The translations under genes were made by a program, and so were the position numbers. Below are positions 33,154 through 44,019 of a stretch of DNA of 64,000 bases, piece by piece. The notes under the pieces were generated by a model. The model saw only the letters and a program-made list of their open reading frames with translations. It was not told the origin of the DNA and searched no databases. Source of the stretch: Methylobacterium nodulans ORS 2060 (GTDB lineage: Bacteria > Pseudomonadota > Alphaproteobacteria > Rhizobiales > Beijerinckiaceae); NCBI RefSeq assembly GCF_000022085.1, contig NC_011894.1:2941501-3005500 (forward strand), in the 5' to 3' direction. The first letter of the stretch is position 1. The number at the start of each line of letters is the position of its first letter.

Positions 33154-34065
33154 TTGGCCTCGCTTCGCGCTCATTTCCTCGCCTGGATCGTCCGCCGGCA
33201 GATCAGGCGCCGGCTCGCCGGCGCCACCGACGTCCGGCAGGTGCGCCGCGTGTTCGACGCCGCCGCCTTCCCGGACCCGCCCGGCATCGGCTTTCGTCCG
33301 GGCCTAGTCGGCGGCATCGCGGGCGAATGGGCCGAGCGCCGCGGCCTCGGCCCCGACGCGCCCCGGCTCCTCTACCTGCATGGCGGCGGCTTCGTCGCCT
33401 GCTCACCCCGCACCCACCGACCGCTGATCGGCGGCTTTGCGGGGCGCGGCTTCCGGGTCTTCACCCCCGATTACCGCCTGGCGCCCGAGCACCCCTACCC
33501 GGCTGCCCTCGACGACGCCGTCGCCGCCTGGACGGAATTCGCGGCCGAGGGGCAGGCGGTTCTCGCCGGAGAATCGGCGGGCGGCAATCTCGTGCTGGCC
33601 CTGATGCTGCGCCTGCGCCGCACGGGTGGTCCGTTGCCCGCCGCCGCCGCAATCTTCTCGCCCGCGACCGACATGGAGGGTATGGGAGCCTCGATGCACG
33701 AGAACGCCGCGCGCGACGCCATGTTCTCGCCGGAGACCTTCCGGCCCATCGTGGACGCCTATCTGGCCGGCCACGACCCGACCGATCCTCTGGTCTCGCC
33801 GCTTCGCGGCGACCTCGCGGGCCTGCCCCCGCTCCTGATCCATGTCGGCGAGCGCGAGCTGCTGCGCGACGATTCCGTGCGCCTGGCCGCGAAGGCGCGG
33901 GCAGCGGGCGTGACCGTGGCGCTCACGGTCTGGCCTGTGGTGCCGCATGCTTGGCAGTTCGCCTCCTCGTTCCTGCCGGAGGCGCGCCGCTCGCTCGGGG
34001 AGGCGAGCGATTTCCTGAAGGCGCGGCTCGCGGCCGCGCCGGAGGCCGCACCGGCCCTGCGTTGA
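33154..34065 (+). CDS. Alpha/beta hydrolase, HSL-type esterase
   Basis: This 303-residue esterase/lipase is of the hormone-sensitive-lipase family. The oxyanion-hole motif HGGGF lies near 75 and the nucleophile elbow GESAGG near 133. The late Asp (LLRDDSVRL) and His (VVPHAWQF, near 270) complete the triad. A TTG at 33154 preceded by AGGAG at a 10-base spacing is the likely start. It is 13 bases downstream of the SDR gene, and the pair could act on the same ester or alcohol, which is inference only. Confidence 0.83.
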   Translation: MASLRAHFLAWIVRRQIRRRLAGATDVRQVRRVFDAAAFPDPPGIGFRPGLVGGIAGEWAERRGLGPDAPRLLYLHGGGFVACSPRTHRPLIGGFAGRGFRVFTPDYRLAPEHPYPAALDDAVAAWTEFAAEGQAVLAGESAGGNLVLALMLRLRRTGGPLPAAAAIFSPATDMEGMGASMHENAARDAMFSPETFRPIVDAYLAGHDPTDPLVSPLRGDLAGLPPLLIHVGERELLRDDSVRLAAKARAAGVTVALTVWPVVPHAWQFASSFLPEARRSLGEASDFLKARLAAAPEAAPALR

Positions 34066-34237
34066 CTTTCCGGCCCGATCCCTCTAGGGGCTCGCTCCTC
34101 CAGACGATGTCTCGTCTCGACCCGACACGCCGACCGGCCCCGCGAGGCTGGAGGCCAACGCCCGACAGCGCGATGCGCCCTCGGGCGCGTCCGGCGTTGG
34201 GCAGGACCTCGTCGCAGGCTTTCCGCCGGGACCACGG

Positions 34238-34459
34238 ATGACAGAGACGAACCACGCGCCGTTGCGCATCGAGGACGCGGTGAACGCGGTCTGCCCCTGG
34301 TCGGGCAAGCCGATCTCCGCCGATTCGCTGACGCTCTACAAAGGCGCCGTGGTCGGCTTCTGCAACCCGGGCTGCCGCGACAAGTTCGAGGCGGCTTTGC
34401 GGCATTTCGAGGACGCCCTGCAGGCGCGCCGCGCCGTCTCCGCGGGCAACGACCAGTAG
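34238..34459 (+). CDS. Small cysteine-containing protein, zinc-finger-like
   Basis: This 73-residue protein has three cysteines in a metal-site-like arrangement: AVCPWSGKPI near 17-26 and GFCNPGCRDKFE near 40-51. The second segment resembles YHS/TRASH-type metal domains. No membrane segment is present. It ends 18 bases before ffh and reads the same way, so it is probably co-transcribed with the SRP gene. Its function is unknown; a metal-binding accessory role is a guess from the cysteine spacing. The 172 bases upstream contain a GC-rich stem-loop (around 34150-34202) that is not recognised as any RNA. Confidence 0.75.
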   Translation: MTETNHAPLRIEDAVNAVCPWSGKPISADSLTLYKGAVVGFCNPGCRDKFEAALRHFEDALQARRAVSAGNDQ

Positions 34460-34477
34460 GCGGAAGGACGGACCCCC

Positions 34478-36046
34478 ATGTTCGAAGGCCTCTCCGAACG
34501 CCTTTCCGGCATCCTCTCCGGGCTGACGCGCCGCGGCGCACTCACCGAGGCCGACGTCACCGCGGCCCTGCGCGAGGTGCGCCGCGCCCTCCTCGAAGCC
34601 GACGTGGCGCTCGAAGTCGTGCGCACCTTCACCGAGAAGGTGCGCGAGCAGGCGGTCGGCGCGACCGTGCTGAAGTCGGTGACGCCCGGCCAGATGGTCG
34701 TGAAGATCGTCAACGACCAGCTCGTGGCGATGCTGGGCGCCGAGGCCGAGGTGATCGACCTCAACGCCCCCTCCCCGGTGCCGATCCTGATGGTCGGCCT
34801 CCAGGGGTCGGGCAAGACCACCACCACCGCCAAGATCGCCAAGCGGCTGACCAGCCGCGACAGGCGCCGGGTGCTGCTCGCCTCGCTCGATACCCGCCGC
34901 CCGGCCGCCATGGAGCAGCTCGCGGTGCTGGGGCGTCAGGTGGGCGTCGAGACGCTGCCGATCGTCGCCGGCCAGTCGGCGGTGCAGATCGCCAAGCGCG
35001 CCATGGAGGCCGCCCGGCTCGGCGGCTTCGACGTCGTCATGCTCGACACGGCGGGCCGCATCACCATCGACGAGGGGCTGATGCAGGAGGCCGCCGACGT
35101 GAAGGCGGCCACGAACCCGCACGAGGTGCTCCTCGTCGCCGATGCCCTCACCGGCCAGGACGCCGTCAACACCGCCCGCGCCTTCGACCAGCGGCTCGGC
35201 GTCACCGGCATCGTGCTGACCCGCATGGACGGCGATGCCCGCGGCGGCGCGGCCCTGTCGATGCGGGCGGTCACCGGCAAGCCGATCAAGCTCGTCGGCA
35301 CCGGCGAGAAGGTCGATGCGCTGGAGGAATTCCATCCCGCCCGCGTCGCCAACCGCATCCTCGGCATGGGCGACATCGTCTCGCTCGTCGAGAAGGCGGC
35401 CGAGACCATCGACCAGGAACAGGCCCTGCGCGTCGCCGAGAAGATGCGCAAGGGCAAGTTCGACCTCGAAGACCTGTCCATGCAGCTCGCCCAGATGGAG
35501 AAGATGGGCGGGATCGGCGGCCTGATGGGCATGCTGCCCGGCATGGGCCAGATCAAGAAGCAGGTCGAGGGCGCCAACCTCGACGAGAAGATGTTCAAGC
35601 GCCAGCGCGCGATCATCTCGTCGATGACGCCCGAGGAGCGCCGCAACCCCGACATCCTGAAGGCCTCGCGCAAGAAGCGCATCGCCAAGGGCTCGGGCGT
35701 CGACGTGGCGGAGATCAACAAGCTCCTCAAGATGCACCGCACCATGGCCGACATGATGAAGGTCATGGGCTCGGGCAAGCGCGGCCTCGGCCAGGCGCTC
35801 GGCAACATGTTCGGGCTCGGCGGGGGCGGCGGAGGTCTCGGCAACCTGGGCAAGATGATGGGCGGCATGCCCCAGCCCACGCCCGAGATGCTCGCCGAGA
35901 TGCAGAAGGCGCTGCCGCCCGGCACCTCCCTTCCCCCGATGCCGCCCGGCGCGCCGGGCAAGCCCCCGGGCCTTCCCGGCCTCGGGGGCGGCAAGATGCC
36001 GGGCCTTCCGGGCCTCGGCGGACTGCCGTTGGGCAAGAAGAAATGA
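34478..36046 (+). CDS. ffh: Signal recognition particle protein Ffh
   Basis: Ffh is the GTPase that, with SRP RNA, targets nascent inner-membrane proteins to FtsY. The 522 residues contain the N domain (1-85), the G domain with GLQGSGKT at 107-114, DTRRPAAMEQL, DTAGR, TRMDGDARGG and GTGEK, then the Met-rich M domain with GMGQIKKQ and MTPEERRNPDI. A Gly/Pro/Met-rich tail of about 80 residues extends past the usual end, as often seen in alphaproteobacteria. The SRP RNA gene was not found in the window. rpsP follows after 133 bases. Confidence 0.97.
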   Translation: MFEGLSERLSGILSGLTRRGALTEADVTAALREVRRALLEADVALEVVRTFTEKVREQAVGATVLKSVTPGQMVVKIVNDQLVAMLGAEAEVIDLNAPSPVPILMVGLQGSGKTTTTAKIAKRLTSRDRRRVLLASLDTRRPAAMEQLAVLGRQVGVETLPIVAGQSAVQIAKRAMEAARLGGFDVVMLDTAGRITIDEGLMQEAADVKAATNPHEVLLVADALTGQDAVNTARAFDQRLGVTGIVLTRMDGDARGGAALSMRAVTGKPIKLVGTGEKVDALEEFHPARVANRILGMGDIVSLVEKAAETIDQEQALRVAEKMRKGKFDLEDLSMQLAQMEKMGGIGGLMGMLPGMGQIKKQVEGANLDEKMFKRQRAIISSMTPEERRNPDILKASRKKRIAKGSGVDVAEINKLLKMHRTMADMMKVMGSGKRGLGQALGNMFGLGGGGGGLGNLGKMMGGMPQPTPEMLAEMQKALPPGTSLPPMPPGAPGKPPGLPGLGGGKMPGLPGLGGLPLGKKK

Positions 36047-36179
36047 CCCCGGCGCGCAGGGAGTAGCGATCAGCGAAGAGACGACTTCCGCCGATTGGCC
36101 GCAAGCGACGCTTCGCTGCTCGCTGTTTCCTGCACGCTTCCCAAGCAACCATTCCCAAGACGACCATTAGGAGAGTTCG

Positions 36180-36539
36180 ATGTCCCTCAAGATCCGCCTG
36201 ACCCGCGGCGGCGCCAAGAAGCGCCCCTATTACCGCATCGTCGTCGCCGATTCGCGCTCCCCGCGCGACGGCCGCTTCATCGACAAGGTCGGCGTCTACG
36301 ACCCGATGAAGCCGAAGGACGATCCGGCCCGCGTCTCGCTCGAAGCCGAGAAGATCCAGGCGTGGCTCGCCAAGGGCGCGCAGCCGACCGACCGCGTCCT
36401 GCGCTTCCTCGACGCCGCCGGCCTCGCCAAGCGCCCGGCCCGCAACAACCCGAAGAAGGCCGAGCCCGGCGCCAAGGCCAAGGAGCGTGCCGCCGCCCGC
36501 GCCGAGAAGGCCGGCGCCGGCGAGGACGCCGCGGCGTAA
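36180..36539 (+). CDS. rpsP: 30S ribosomal protein S16
   Basis: This is a small-subunit ribosomal protein that binds 16S rRNA during assembly. The 119 residues begin [20 protein letters not shown], the conserved S16 start, with [13 protein letters not shown] next. After the core (about 1-82) comes an Ala/Lys-rich tail (83-119), longer than the minimal S16 and typical of this group. AGGAG precedes the start. rimM follows after six bases. Confidence 0.97.
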
Positions 36540-36545
36540 CCCGCC

Positions 36546-37205
36546 ATGGCGCGCCGGTCGCCCCGCTCCGCTCCGCCGGGATCCTCCGGCGTGCAGCGGG
36601 ACCCGGCCGGCGCGCCGCGCCCCGCGGGCGCGTCCGCGGCGGCTCCCGACCTCGCCGGGGATCCGGCCTTCGTGCTGCTCGGCGAGTTCGGCCGCGCCCA
36701 CGGCCTCCAGGGCGAGGTGCGGCTCAAATCCTACACGGCCGATCCGATGGCGATCGGCTCTTACGGCCCGCTCACGGGGGCGAACGGGCGCGCCATCGCG
36801 CTGACGGCGCTGCGCCCGGCCTCCGGCGCGCCCGATATGCTGATCGCGCGCGTCTCCGGGGTCTCGGGCCGCGACGCGGCCGAGGCCCTCAACCGCCTCG
36901 CCCTTTATGTCCGCCGCGAGTGCCTCGGCGCGCCGGAGGACGAGGACGAGTTCTTCTCCGCCGACCTCATCGGCCTTGCCGTCGTCGATGCGGCGGGCAC
37001 GCGGCTCGGCACGATCCGGGCCGTGCCGAATTACGGCGGCGGCGATCTCCTGGAGATCGAGCCTACCGGCGGCGGCGCCGCGGCGCTGCTCCCCTTCACC
37101 CGTGCCTTCGTGCCGAAGGTGGACATCGCCGCGCGCGAGGTGACGATCGATCCGCCCGATGACCTTTTCGCCCCGGCCAAACCATCGCCGGAGGACGAAG
37201 TTTGA
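36546..37205 (+). CDS. rimM: 16S rRNA processing protein RimM
   Basis: RimM binds S19 and helps 30S head maturation. The protein has 219 residues from the ATG at 36546. The conserved domain starts only at about residue 40 ([22 protein letters not shown]), so the first 38 residues are an Ala/Pro-rich extension. An in-frame GTG at 36591 is an alternative start. The PRC-barrel domain follows ([17 protein letters not shown], then [12 protein letters not shown]). The usual next genes trmD and rplS are absent; nadE converges from the other strand after 44 bases. Confidence 0.92.
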   Translation: MARRSPRSAPPGSSGVQRDPAGAPRPAGASAAAPDLAGDPAFVLLGEFGRAHGLQGEVRLKSYTADPMAIGSYGPLTGANGRAIALTALRPASGAPDMLIARVSGVSGRDAAEALNRLALYVRRECLGAPEDEDEFFSADLIGLAVVDAAGTRLGTIRAVPNYGGGDLLEIEPTGGGAAALLPFTRAFVPKVDIAAREVTIDPPDDLFAPAKPSPEDEV

Positions 37206-37249
37206 ACGCTGCCATGTGAGGCGCGGGAGGCGCGCGGGAACGGTGTCGG

Positions 37250-39289
37250 TCACGCCTCCGGCACGTTCCGCTCCAGTTCCGCCAGCCACGCCGCCGCATT
37301 GCCGTCGGAGGGCGCCCGCCAGTCGCCCCGGGGGGAGAGCGCGCCGCCGGCCGCGACCTTCGGGCCGTTCGGCAGGGCCGAGCGCTTGAACTGGCTGAAG
37401 CCGAAGAAGCGCCGGAGAAAAACCTTCAGCCAGGCGCGGATCTCAGGCAGCGCGTAGGCGCCCCGGCGCTCGTCGGGGAAACCCGGCGGCCAGGGGCCGC
37501 GCGACGCATCCTCCCAGGCGTGGCAGGCCAGGAAGGCGATCTTCGAGGGCCGGTAGCCGAAGCGCAGCGTGTAGAAGAGGTTGAAATCCTGCAGGGCGTA
37601 GGGGCCGATTCTAGCCTCGGTGCTCTGGATCTGCCCGCCCTCCTCCACCGGCACGAGTTCCGGCGAGATCTCGGTGGCGAGGATCGCCTCCAGGGTGCGG
37701 TTCACCGCCGCGTCGAACTGGCCGGAGGAGACGACCCAGCGGATCAGATGCTGGATCAGCGTCTTTGGCACCCCGGCATTGACCGCGTAGTGGGACATCT
37801 GATCGCCGACGCCGTAGGTGCACCAGCCGAGCGCCAGCTCCGAGAGGTCGCCGGTGCCGACCACGATGGCGTCGTTCTGGTTGGCGAGGCGGAACAGGAA
37901 ATCGGTGCGCAGGCCCGCCTGCACGTTCTCGAAGGTCACGTCGTAGACGGGCTCCCCGCGCCCGAACGGGTGGCCCATGTCGGTCAGCATCTGGCGGGCG
38001 GCGGGGCGGATGTCGAGCTCCGTCGCGGTGGTGCCGAGCGATGCCATCAGCCGGTGGGCATTGCCCTTCGTCTCGGCGGAGGTCGCGAAGCCCGGCATCG
38101 TGTAGGTGAGGATGTTGGTGCGCGGCAGCCCCAGCCGGTCGAAGGCCTTGGCGGCCACGATGAGGGCATGCGTCGAATCGAGCCCGCCCGAGATGCCGAT
38201 CACGACCTTGCTGGTCCGGATCGCCCGCAGCCGCTGAGCGAGGCCCGCCACCTGGATGTTGTAGCCCTCGTAGCAATCCTGCGCGAGGCGCGCGGGGTCG
38301 GCCGGCACGAAGGGGAAGCGCTCGACCGTGCGGGCGAGGCCGAGATCGTGCCTCGGCGGCGCGACAGTGAAGGCGATGCGCCGCCAGGGACGCTCGCCCA
38401 GCACCGCGCGGGCATTGTCGTCGAAGCTGCCCATCTGGGCGCGCTCCTGGCGCAGGCGGTCGAGATCGATATCCGCCACCGTGACCTGCGGCCCGTCCGG
38501 GAACCGCTCGCTCTCCGCCAGAAGGGTTCCATCCTCGTAGATCGCCGTCTGGCCGTCCCAGGCGAGGTCGGTGGTCGATTCGCCCGGCCCCGCCGCCGCG
38601 TAGATGTAGGCCGAGAGGCAGCGGACCGAGCTCGACTGGCACAGCAGCTTGCGGCTCTCCGCCCGCCCGATGGTGATCGGGCTCCCCGACAGGTTGACCA
38701 GCACCGTGGCGCCGGCGAGCGCCGCGAGGGCGCCCGGCGGGACGGGGATCCACATGTCCTCGCAGACATCGACCCCGATCACGAGCCCCGGGAGATCCTC
38801 GGCCGCGAACAGCAGGTCGGTCCCGAACGGGATTGCGGCGCCGGCGAGCCGGATCGTCTCGCCGGTGATGCCGGCACCCGGCGCGAAGTGGCGCTTCTCG
38901 TAGAATTCCCGGTAGTTCGGCAGGTAGCTCTTCGGCACGACCCCGAGCACGCGCCCGCGGTGGAGCATCACCGCCGTGTTGTAGACCCGGTGCCCGTGCC
39001 GCAGCGGCGCCCCGACCACCAGGAGAGGCAGAAGGTCGCGCGTGCCCTCCGCGAGCGTCGCCACCGCGGCCTCGACACCGTCGAGGAGCGTCTCCTGCAG
39101 GAGCAGGTCCTCGATCGCATAGGCCGAGAGGCAGAGTTCCGGGAACACCGCTACCGCCACGCCCTGGTCGTGGCAGCGGCGTGCCAGCGCCAGCACCTCG
39201 GCCACGTTGGCGGCAGGCTCGGCGATGTGGCTCTGCCCGACGCAGGCCGCGACCCGGGCGAAACCGTGCTGGTAGAGGGATCGGAACAT
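37250..39289 (-). CDS. nadE: Glutamine-dependent NAD+ synthetase
   Basis: The enzyme converts nicotinic acid adenine dinucleotide to NAD+ with glutamine as nitrogen donor. The 679 residues combine an N-terminal nitrilase-fold glutaminase (Glu in [10 protein letters not shown] near 51, Lys in PKSYLPNY near 121, Cys in GVDVCEDMW near 176) with a C-terminal ATP-pyrophosphatase-type synthetase (P-loop SGGLDS near 361, and [16 protein letters not shown]). All three glutaminase residues are present. It is a single gene, convergent with rimM and divergent from ftsK. Confidence 0.95.
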   Translation of the reverse strand: MFRSLYQHGFARVAACVGQSHIAEPAANVAEVLALARRCHDQGVAVAVFPELCLSAYAIEDLLLQETLLDGVEAAVATLAEGTRDLLPLLVVGAPLRHGHRVYNTAVMLHRGRVLGVVPKSYLPNYREFYEKRHFAPGAGITGETIRLAGAAIPFGTDLLFAAEDLPGLVIGVDVCEDMWIPVPPGALAALAGATVLVNLSGSPITIGRAESRKLLCQSSSVRCLSAYIYAAAGPGESTTDLAWDGQTAIYEDGTLLAESERFPDGPQVTVADIDLDRLRQERAQMGSFDDNARAVLGERPWRRIAFTVAPPRHDLGLARTVERFPFVPADPARLAQDCYEGYNIQVAGLAQRLRAIRTSKVVIGISGGLDSTHALIVAAKAFDRLGLPRTNILTYTMPGFATSAETKGNAHRLMASLGTTATELDIRPAARQMLTDMGHPFGRGEPVYDVTFENVQAGLRTDFLFRLANQNDAIVVGTGDLSELALGWCTYGVGDQMSHYAVNAGVPKTLIQHLIRWVVSSGQFDAAVNRTLEAILATEISPELVPVEEGGQIQSTEARIGPYALQDFNLFYTLRFGYRPSKIAFLACHAWEDASRGPWPPGFPDERRGAYALPEIRAWLKVFLRRFFGFSQFKRSALPNGPKVAAGGALSPRGDWRAPSDGNAAAWLAELERNVPEA

Positions 39290-39467
39290 CCGCGGCGGCC
39301 TCCGGTGAGGATCGACCCTGCTTAACGCGCGGGGGCCGGGCTTGGCACCCCGGCCGCTGGGGACGGATCCCCGCCCGGGTGCCTAATCGGGTGTTAACGA
39401 TACTCCGCCTAACTGGCGGGGAGCACAGGCCGCAGGCGGCTGAGCCCGCCTCCAACCAGCCAGCGTC

Positions 39468-42400
39468 ATGAGATCATCGGGACGGCCCCCTTACCTCGAC
39501 TCTTCCGCGCATCATCCGCAGGGGATGCGCAGCGTCACCCCACAGGCTGCGCGCCGCGGGCTTTCGCTCGCTGCGCTCGCCGAGACCCTGATGCGACTTC
39601 GGGCGATCCTCGCCCGGCACTGGGGGCCGTCCCGGACGCAGCCCCTGGCCCTGCCGCCGCCGCGGCCAGCGGGACTCGACCGGCGCGCGACGCCGAGCTG
39701 GATGGCCGATCCCGCGCCACATCCGGCTCCGCCGGCCTGGACGCCGGATCTCGTGCGCGCCGCGCCGGTGCCGCCGGAGCCCGCCTGGATGCCCGAGCCG
39801 CCGGCGCCCGCGATGCCGCTCGTGCCGGAGATGCCGCCGGCCCCGGTCCAGGCCGCGCCGCCCGCCTCCGCGCCGCCTGCGGCCGCCATGGCGCCGCCCG
39901 TGCCGGCGCCCCGCCTGCCCGAGCCGCCGCGCCCGGCCGGCCCCGGCCCGGACATGGAGGATGCGTGGCTCGCGATCCCGCCGGCCGGCCCGGCCCGCAC
40001 GGTGCTGACGCGAGCGCGGCGGCAGACGGAGGAGGCGCGACGGACCGAAGAGATGCGTCGGCCCGCCCCCGCGCCGCGCCCGGAGCGCTCGGCCGCCGCG
40101 ACCGACCTGCGCTTCACCCGCACGCCCGACCATGTCCTCCAGGCGCGCCGCCGCAAGCGCGAGGAGGAGGCGCGGGCCCGTGAGGCGGAGCGTCGCGCCG
40201 CCGAGGAGAAGGCCGAAGCCGAGCGCGCCGCGGCCGAGGCGGCGGCCGAGGCCGAGCGCCTCGCCGCGGAAGCCGCCGCCCTTCCGCCCCTGCCGCGCTG
40301 GCGCCAGCCCTACATCCTGCCGCCCGGCGTGCGCTTCACCCGCACGCCGGACCATCTCCTGCGCCACGCACCCGACGAGGCCGCCCCCGTGCCGCCGGTG
40401 CCCGAAGCCGGTGCACCGGAAGCCGAGACGCCCGGAGAGGCTTGCCCCCCCGGCCCGGACGAGACCTCCGCCGCACCGCCCGAGACGGCGCCCGCTTCTC
40501 CCGCGGAGCCCGAGACGTCGCAGCCCGCGGACACGGAGGCGGTGAACGCACCCGCCCCGGACGAAGCGCCTGCCGCGCCGTCGACCGAGACCGTGTCCGG
40601 CGCCGTCCCTGCCGCGCCGGAGGCGGATGCGCCGCCAGCCGACGAGACACCGGGGGAGGTGCCGGCAGAGGAGACCGGATCGGCCGAGCCGATCACGGCG
40701 CCCGTCGACATCTCCTACCTGCGCGCCCTGCCGAAGCGTCCGGCCTACACGCTCGACGCGCTGCTGCGTCACGACTGGACGCAACCCCTCGCGGTGGCCG
40801 ACGCGCAGGACAACCGTCCGGTCGCGCCGCCCCCCGTCGCGGCTCCCGAGATCGAGCCGGCCCCTGCCGCCGAGCCGCCCGTCCTGGAAGCCGCGGCGCC
40901 CATCGTGGCGAACGAGGCCGCTGCGCCCGCGTCGGCGCCCGAGCCCGTCGCCGTGGAGCCGGAGCCGGAGCCTGCCTCGGCACCGGCGCCGACGCAGACG
41001 CCGCCTGCACCCGAACCGGCCGGCGCCGCCGCGCCCGGCGCGGATCCCGTGCCGCCGGCCGATCCGGCCGATCTGCCGCTGGCGCCGATCGCCCTCTCGC
41101 TGGTGCCCGCCGGTCCGGTGGAGCCGATCGCCGCCGGTCAGGACATCGCGCAGCAGGCCCCGTTCACCACCGCCGCTCCGGCCGCCGAGCCGCTGCGGCC
41201 CGTGGAGGCCGTCGCGCCGGCTCCTGCGCCGGCTCCCGAGCCTATGCCGGATCCCGAGCCTATGCCGGATCCCGAGCCGCTGCCCGCACCGGCGCCGGCC
41301 GAGGCGCACGCGGTCGTCATCGGCAATGCCGGGCTCGATCTCGATCTCGGCCTCGATGTGGATGATCCGGAGGACGAGGAGGACATCCTGGCGCTGGTGC
41401 CGCTGCCGCCTCCCCTGCCCCGTCCGCTGATGCGCCCGCCCGCAGCGCCCTATGAGCTGCCGCCGCTCGAGCTCCTGACCGAGGCCCGCGCCTCGGACGG
41501 CAGCAGCCTCGACGCGGACCTGCTCCAGGCCAACGCGGTGCAGCTCCAGCAGGTCATCCACGATTTCGGGGTGCGGGGGGAGATCCTGGCCGTGCGGCCC
41601 GGACCCGTCGTCACCCTGTACGAGATGGAGCCGGCCCCGGGCACCAAGTCCTCGCGCGTGATCTCGCTCGCCGACGACATCGCCCGCTCGATGTCCGCCG
41701 TCTCCGCCCGCGTCGCCGTGGTCCAGGGCCGCAACGCCATCGGCATCGAACTGCCCAACATCAAGCGCGAGACCGTCTTCCTGCGCGAACTCCTCGCCTC
41801 GCCGGCCTTCGCCGAAACCAAGCAGAAGCTCGCCCTCTGCCTGGGCAAGAACATCGGCGGCGAGGCCATCATCGCCGACCTCGCCCGCATGCCCCACCTG
41901 CTCGTCGCCGGCACCACCGGCTCGGGCAAGTCGGTGGCCATCAACACCATGATCCTCTCGCTGCTCTACCGCATGAAGCCCGAGGAGTGCCGCCTGATCA
42001 TGGTCGATCCCAAGATGCTGGAGCTGTCCGTCTACGACGGCATCCCGCACCTGCTCTCGCCGGTGGTCACCGACCCCAAGAAGGCGGTGATCGCCCTGAA
42101 ATGGGCCGTGCGCGAGATGGAGGAACGCTACAAGAAGATGGCTCGCCTCGGCGTGCGCAACATCGACGGGTTCAACGCCCGGGTGGCGGAGGCGCGCGAG
42201 CGGGGCGAGGTGATCACCCGCACCGTGCAGACGGGCTTCGACCGGGAGACCGGCGAGGCGGTGTACGAGGACGAGGTGATGGACCTCGGGGCGCTGCCTT
42301 ACATCGTGGTGATCGTCGACGAGATGGCCGACCTGATGATGGTGGCCGGCAAGGACATCGAGGGGGCGATCCAGCGCCTGGCGCAGATGGCCCGCGCCGC

Positions 42401-42986
42401 GGGCATCCACCTGATCATGGCGACGCAACGTCCGTCGGTGGACGTGATCACCGGGACGATCAAGGCGAATTTCCCGACCCGGATCTCGTTCCAGGTGACC
42501 AGCAAGATCGACTCGCGCACCATCCTGGGGGAGATGGGGGCCGAGCAGCTGCTGGGGCAGGGCGACATGCTGTTCATGGCCGGCGGCGGGCGCACCACCC
42601 GGGTGCATGGCCCGTTCGTGTCGGACGACGAGGTCGAGGCGGTGGTGGCCCATCTCAAGCGCCAGGGCCGGCCCGCCTATCTCGACGCGGTCACGGCCGA
42701 CGAGGAGGAGGCCGAGGTGGCCGCGGAAGCGCCGGTGTTCGACCAGGGCTCCTTCGCGGACCCGACGGCCGACCTCTACGACCAGGCGGTGGCGGTGGTG
42801 CTGCGGGACAAGAAGGCGTCGACGAGCTACATCCAGCGGCGGCTGCAGATCGGCTACAACCGGGCGGCCTCGCTGATGGAGCGGATGGAGCGCGAGGGCA
42901 TCGTCGGGCCCGCCAACCATGCCGGCAAGCGCGAGATCCTGGTCGAGGCGCAATCCTCCGCCCAAGCCACCGCCGATGAGCCGTGA
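39468..42986 (+). CDS. ftsK: FtsK/SpoIIIE DNA translocase lacking N-terminal membrane helices
   Basis: FtsK is a hexameric ATPase that pumps chromosome DNA through the closing septum. The C-terminal ~500 residues are a complete motor: Walker A GTTGSGKS near 815, Walker [14 protein letters not shown], the [13 protein letters not shown] motif and a C-terminal gamma winged-helix domain (about 1095-1160, [15 protein letters not shown]). The first ~680 residues are Pro/Ala/Glu-rich with a short coiled-coil (about 225-275). The RFTRTPDH motif occurs twice. I see no four-helix membrane anchor. An 18-base tandem duplication lies at 41241-41276. The order ftsK, lolA-like, xthA is the usual alphaproteobacterial one. 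Confidence 0.92.
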   Translation: MRSSGRPPYLDSSAHHPQGMRSVTPQAARRGLSLAALAETLMRLRAILARHWGPSRTQPLALPPPRPAGLDRRATPSWMADPAPHPAPPAWTPDLVRAAPVPPEPAWMPEPPAPAMPLVPEMPPAPVQAAPPASAPPAAAMAPPVPAPRLPEPPRPAGPGPDMEDAWLAIPPAGPARTVLTRARRQTEEARRTEEMRRPAPAPRPERSAAATDLRFTRTPDHVLQARRRKREEEARAREAERRAAEEKAEAERAAAEAAAEAERLAAEAAALPPLPRWRQPYILPPGVRFTRTPDHLLRHAPDEAAPVPPVPEAGAPEAETPGEACPPGPDETSAAPPETAPASPAEPETSQPADTEAVNAPAPDEAPAAPSTETVSGAVPAAPEADAPPADETPGEVPAEETGSAEPITAPVDISYLRALPKRPAYTLDALLRHDWTQPLAVADAQDNRPVAPPPVAAPEIEPAPAAEPPVLEAAAPIVANEAAAPASAPEPVAVEPEPEPASAPAPTQTPPAPEPAGAAAPGADPVPPADPADLPLAPIALSLVPAGPVEPIAAGQDIAQQAPFTTAAPAAEPLRPVEAVAPAPAPAPEPMPDPEPMPDPEPLPAPAPAEAHAVVIGNAGLDLDLGLDVDDPEDEEDILALVPLPPPLPRPLMRPPAAPYELPPLELLTEARASDGSSLDADLLQANAVQLQQVIHDFGVRGEILAVRPGPVVTLYEMEPAPGTKSSRVISLADDIARSMSAVSARVAVVQGRNAIGIELPNIKRETVFLRELLASPAFAETKQKLALCLGKNIGGEAIIADLARMPHLLVAGTTGSGKSVAINTMILSLLYRMKPEECRLIMVDPKMLELSVYDGIPHLLSPVVTDPKKAVIALKWAVREMEERYKKMARLGVRNIDGFNARVAEARERGEVITRTVQTGFDRETGEAVYEDEVMDLGALPYIVVIVDEMADLMMVAGKDIEGAIQRLAQMARAAGIHLIMATQRPSVDVITGTIKANFPTRISFQVTSKIDSRTILGEMGAEQLLGQGDMLFMAGGGRTTRVHGPFVSDDEVEAVVAHLKRQGRPAYLDAVTADEEEAEVAAEAPVFDQGSFADPTADLYDQAVAVVLRDKKASTSYIQRRLQIGYNRAASLMERMEREGIVGPANHAGKREILVEAQSSAQATADEP
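41241..41276 (+). repeat. 18-bp tandem duplication inside ftsK linker
   Basis: CCTATGCCGGATCCCGAG occurs twice in a row without mismatch, encoding a repeated six-residue unit (PMPDPE) in the Pro-rich linker. The perfect identity suggests recent slippage and a linker of variable length. Confidence 0.85.
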
Positions 42987-43099
42987 GGATGCGCATCCGG
43001 CGTCGCATATTCGCCACAGGGGCCGTCTCTAACGGCGCGGCATCCGCCGCGCCCCGCGTGCCCCGCGCCGCCATCCGCCCTCACGGAGAACCCCTGCCG

Positions 43100-43987
43100 A
43101 TGACCGGCCGTCCCCGCTCCGGCCCGCTCCCCGTCCTCGCGGCGGCACTCTGCCTCGCCGGCGGGGCGCCCGCCCAGGCGCAGGTGACGTCCTTCCTCGA
43201 CAGCCTGTTCGGCCGCAAGGATCCCGAGCCCGCCCAATCGGCGGAGCCCGGGGCGCCCGCGACCCTGACCCGGGCGCCGCTCCCTCCGCGCCGTCCGGCC
43301 ACCCTCGGCAACGCCAAGCCGCCCGCGGAAGCGGCCGAGCCGGCGTCCGCGGCGGCGGCCGCCCCGCCGCAGCAGGTCGCGGCGGTGACGACCCCGGTCG
43401 CAGTCGATGCCGGCAATCCGACCGCGGTGATCGAACGCGCCAATGCCTATTTCAACGGCGTCTCGACGCTCACGGGCAACTTCGTCCAGATCGGCGCGGA
43501 CGGGCGCAAGATCGGCGGCAAGCTGTACCTCGCCAAGCCCGGGCGGCTGCGCTTCGACTACGACCAGCCCTCGCCCCTCGAAGTCGTGGCCGACGGCACC
43601 TCGGTGGCGGTGCGCGACCGCAAGCTCGCCACCCAGGATCTCTACTTCATCTCGCAGACGCCGCTGAAATTCCTGCTGCGCGACCGGATCGACCTCGCCC
43701 GCGACCTGACCGTGACGGATGTCTCGGCCGATCCGGGCGGCGTGCGCATCAGCCTGGAGGACCGCTCGACGCTCGGCGGCACCTCGCGCATCGTCCTGCT
43801 CTTCGACGAGGCGATGAAGTCGCTCAGCCAGTGGCGCATCACCGACCCGCAGGGCTACCAGACCACGGTCCTGCTATCGAACCTGCAGCGCGGCCGGCCC
43901 ATCGACGGCATGATGTTCGTCATCAATTACGGCCGGGCCGAGGACAAGGAGCTGGAGCAGCGCATGCGCCAGCAGCAGCCGCGCTGA
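43100..43987 (+). CDS. lolA: LolA-like outer-membrane lipoprotein carrier
   Basis: This periplasmic protein of the LolA fold is predicted to shuttle lipoproteins or similar lipids to the outer membrane. The 295 residues begin with a signal peptide (to about 28, GGAPAQA), then a Pro/Ala-rich stretch (about 40-95). The LolA domain follows, with IERANAYFNGVSTLTGNFVQ, KPGRLRFDYDQPSPLEVVADG and LARDLTVTDVS. The position directly after ftsK and before xthA is conserved in this class of bacteria. ATG 43100 is chosen because the signal peptide begins there. Confidence 0.87.
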   Translation: MTGRPRSGPLPVLAAALCLAGGAPAQAQVTSFLDSLFGRKDPEPAQSAEPGAPATLTRAPLPPRRPATLGNAKPPAEAAEPASAAAAAPPQQVAAVTTPVAVDAGNPTAVIERANAYFNGVSTLTGNFVQIGADGRKIGGKLYLAKPGRLRFDYDQPSPLEVVADGTSVAVRDRKLATQDLYFISQTPLKFLLRDRIDLARDLTVTDVSADPGGVRISLEDRSTLGGTSRIVLLFDEAMKSLSQWRITDPQGYQTTVLLSNLQRGRPIDGMMFVINYGRAEDKELEQRMRQQQPR

Positions 43988-44019
43988 CGCTCATCCTCCC
44001 ACTTAAGAAGATCCCTCCG

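Noticed and set aside
34066..34237. Possible SRP RNA gene upstream of ffh
   Set aside because: A GC-rich stem-loop is present, but the conserved SRP RNA core (GGTCAGG...GGAAGCAGC type) is not found.
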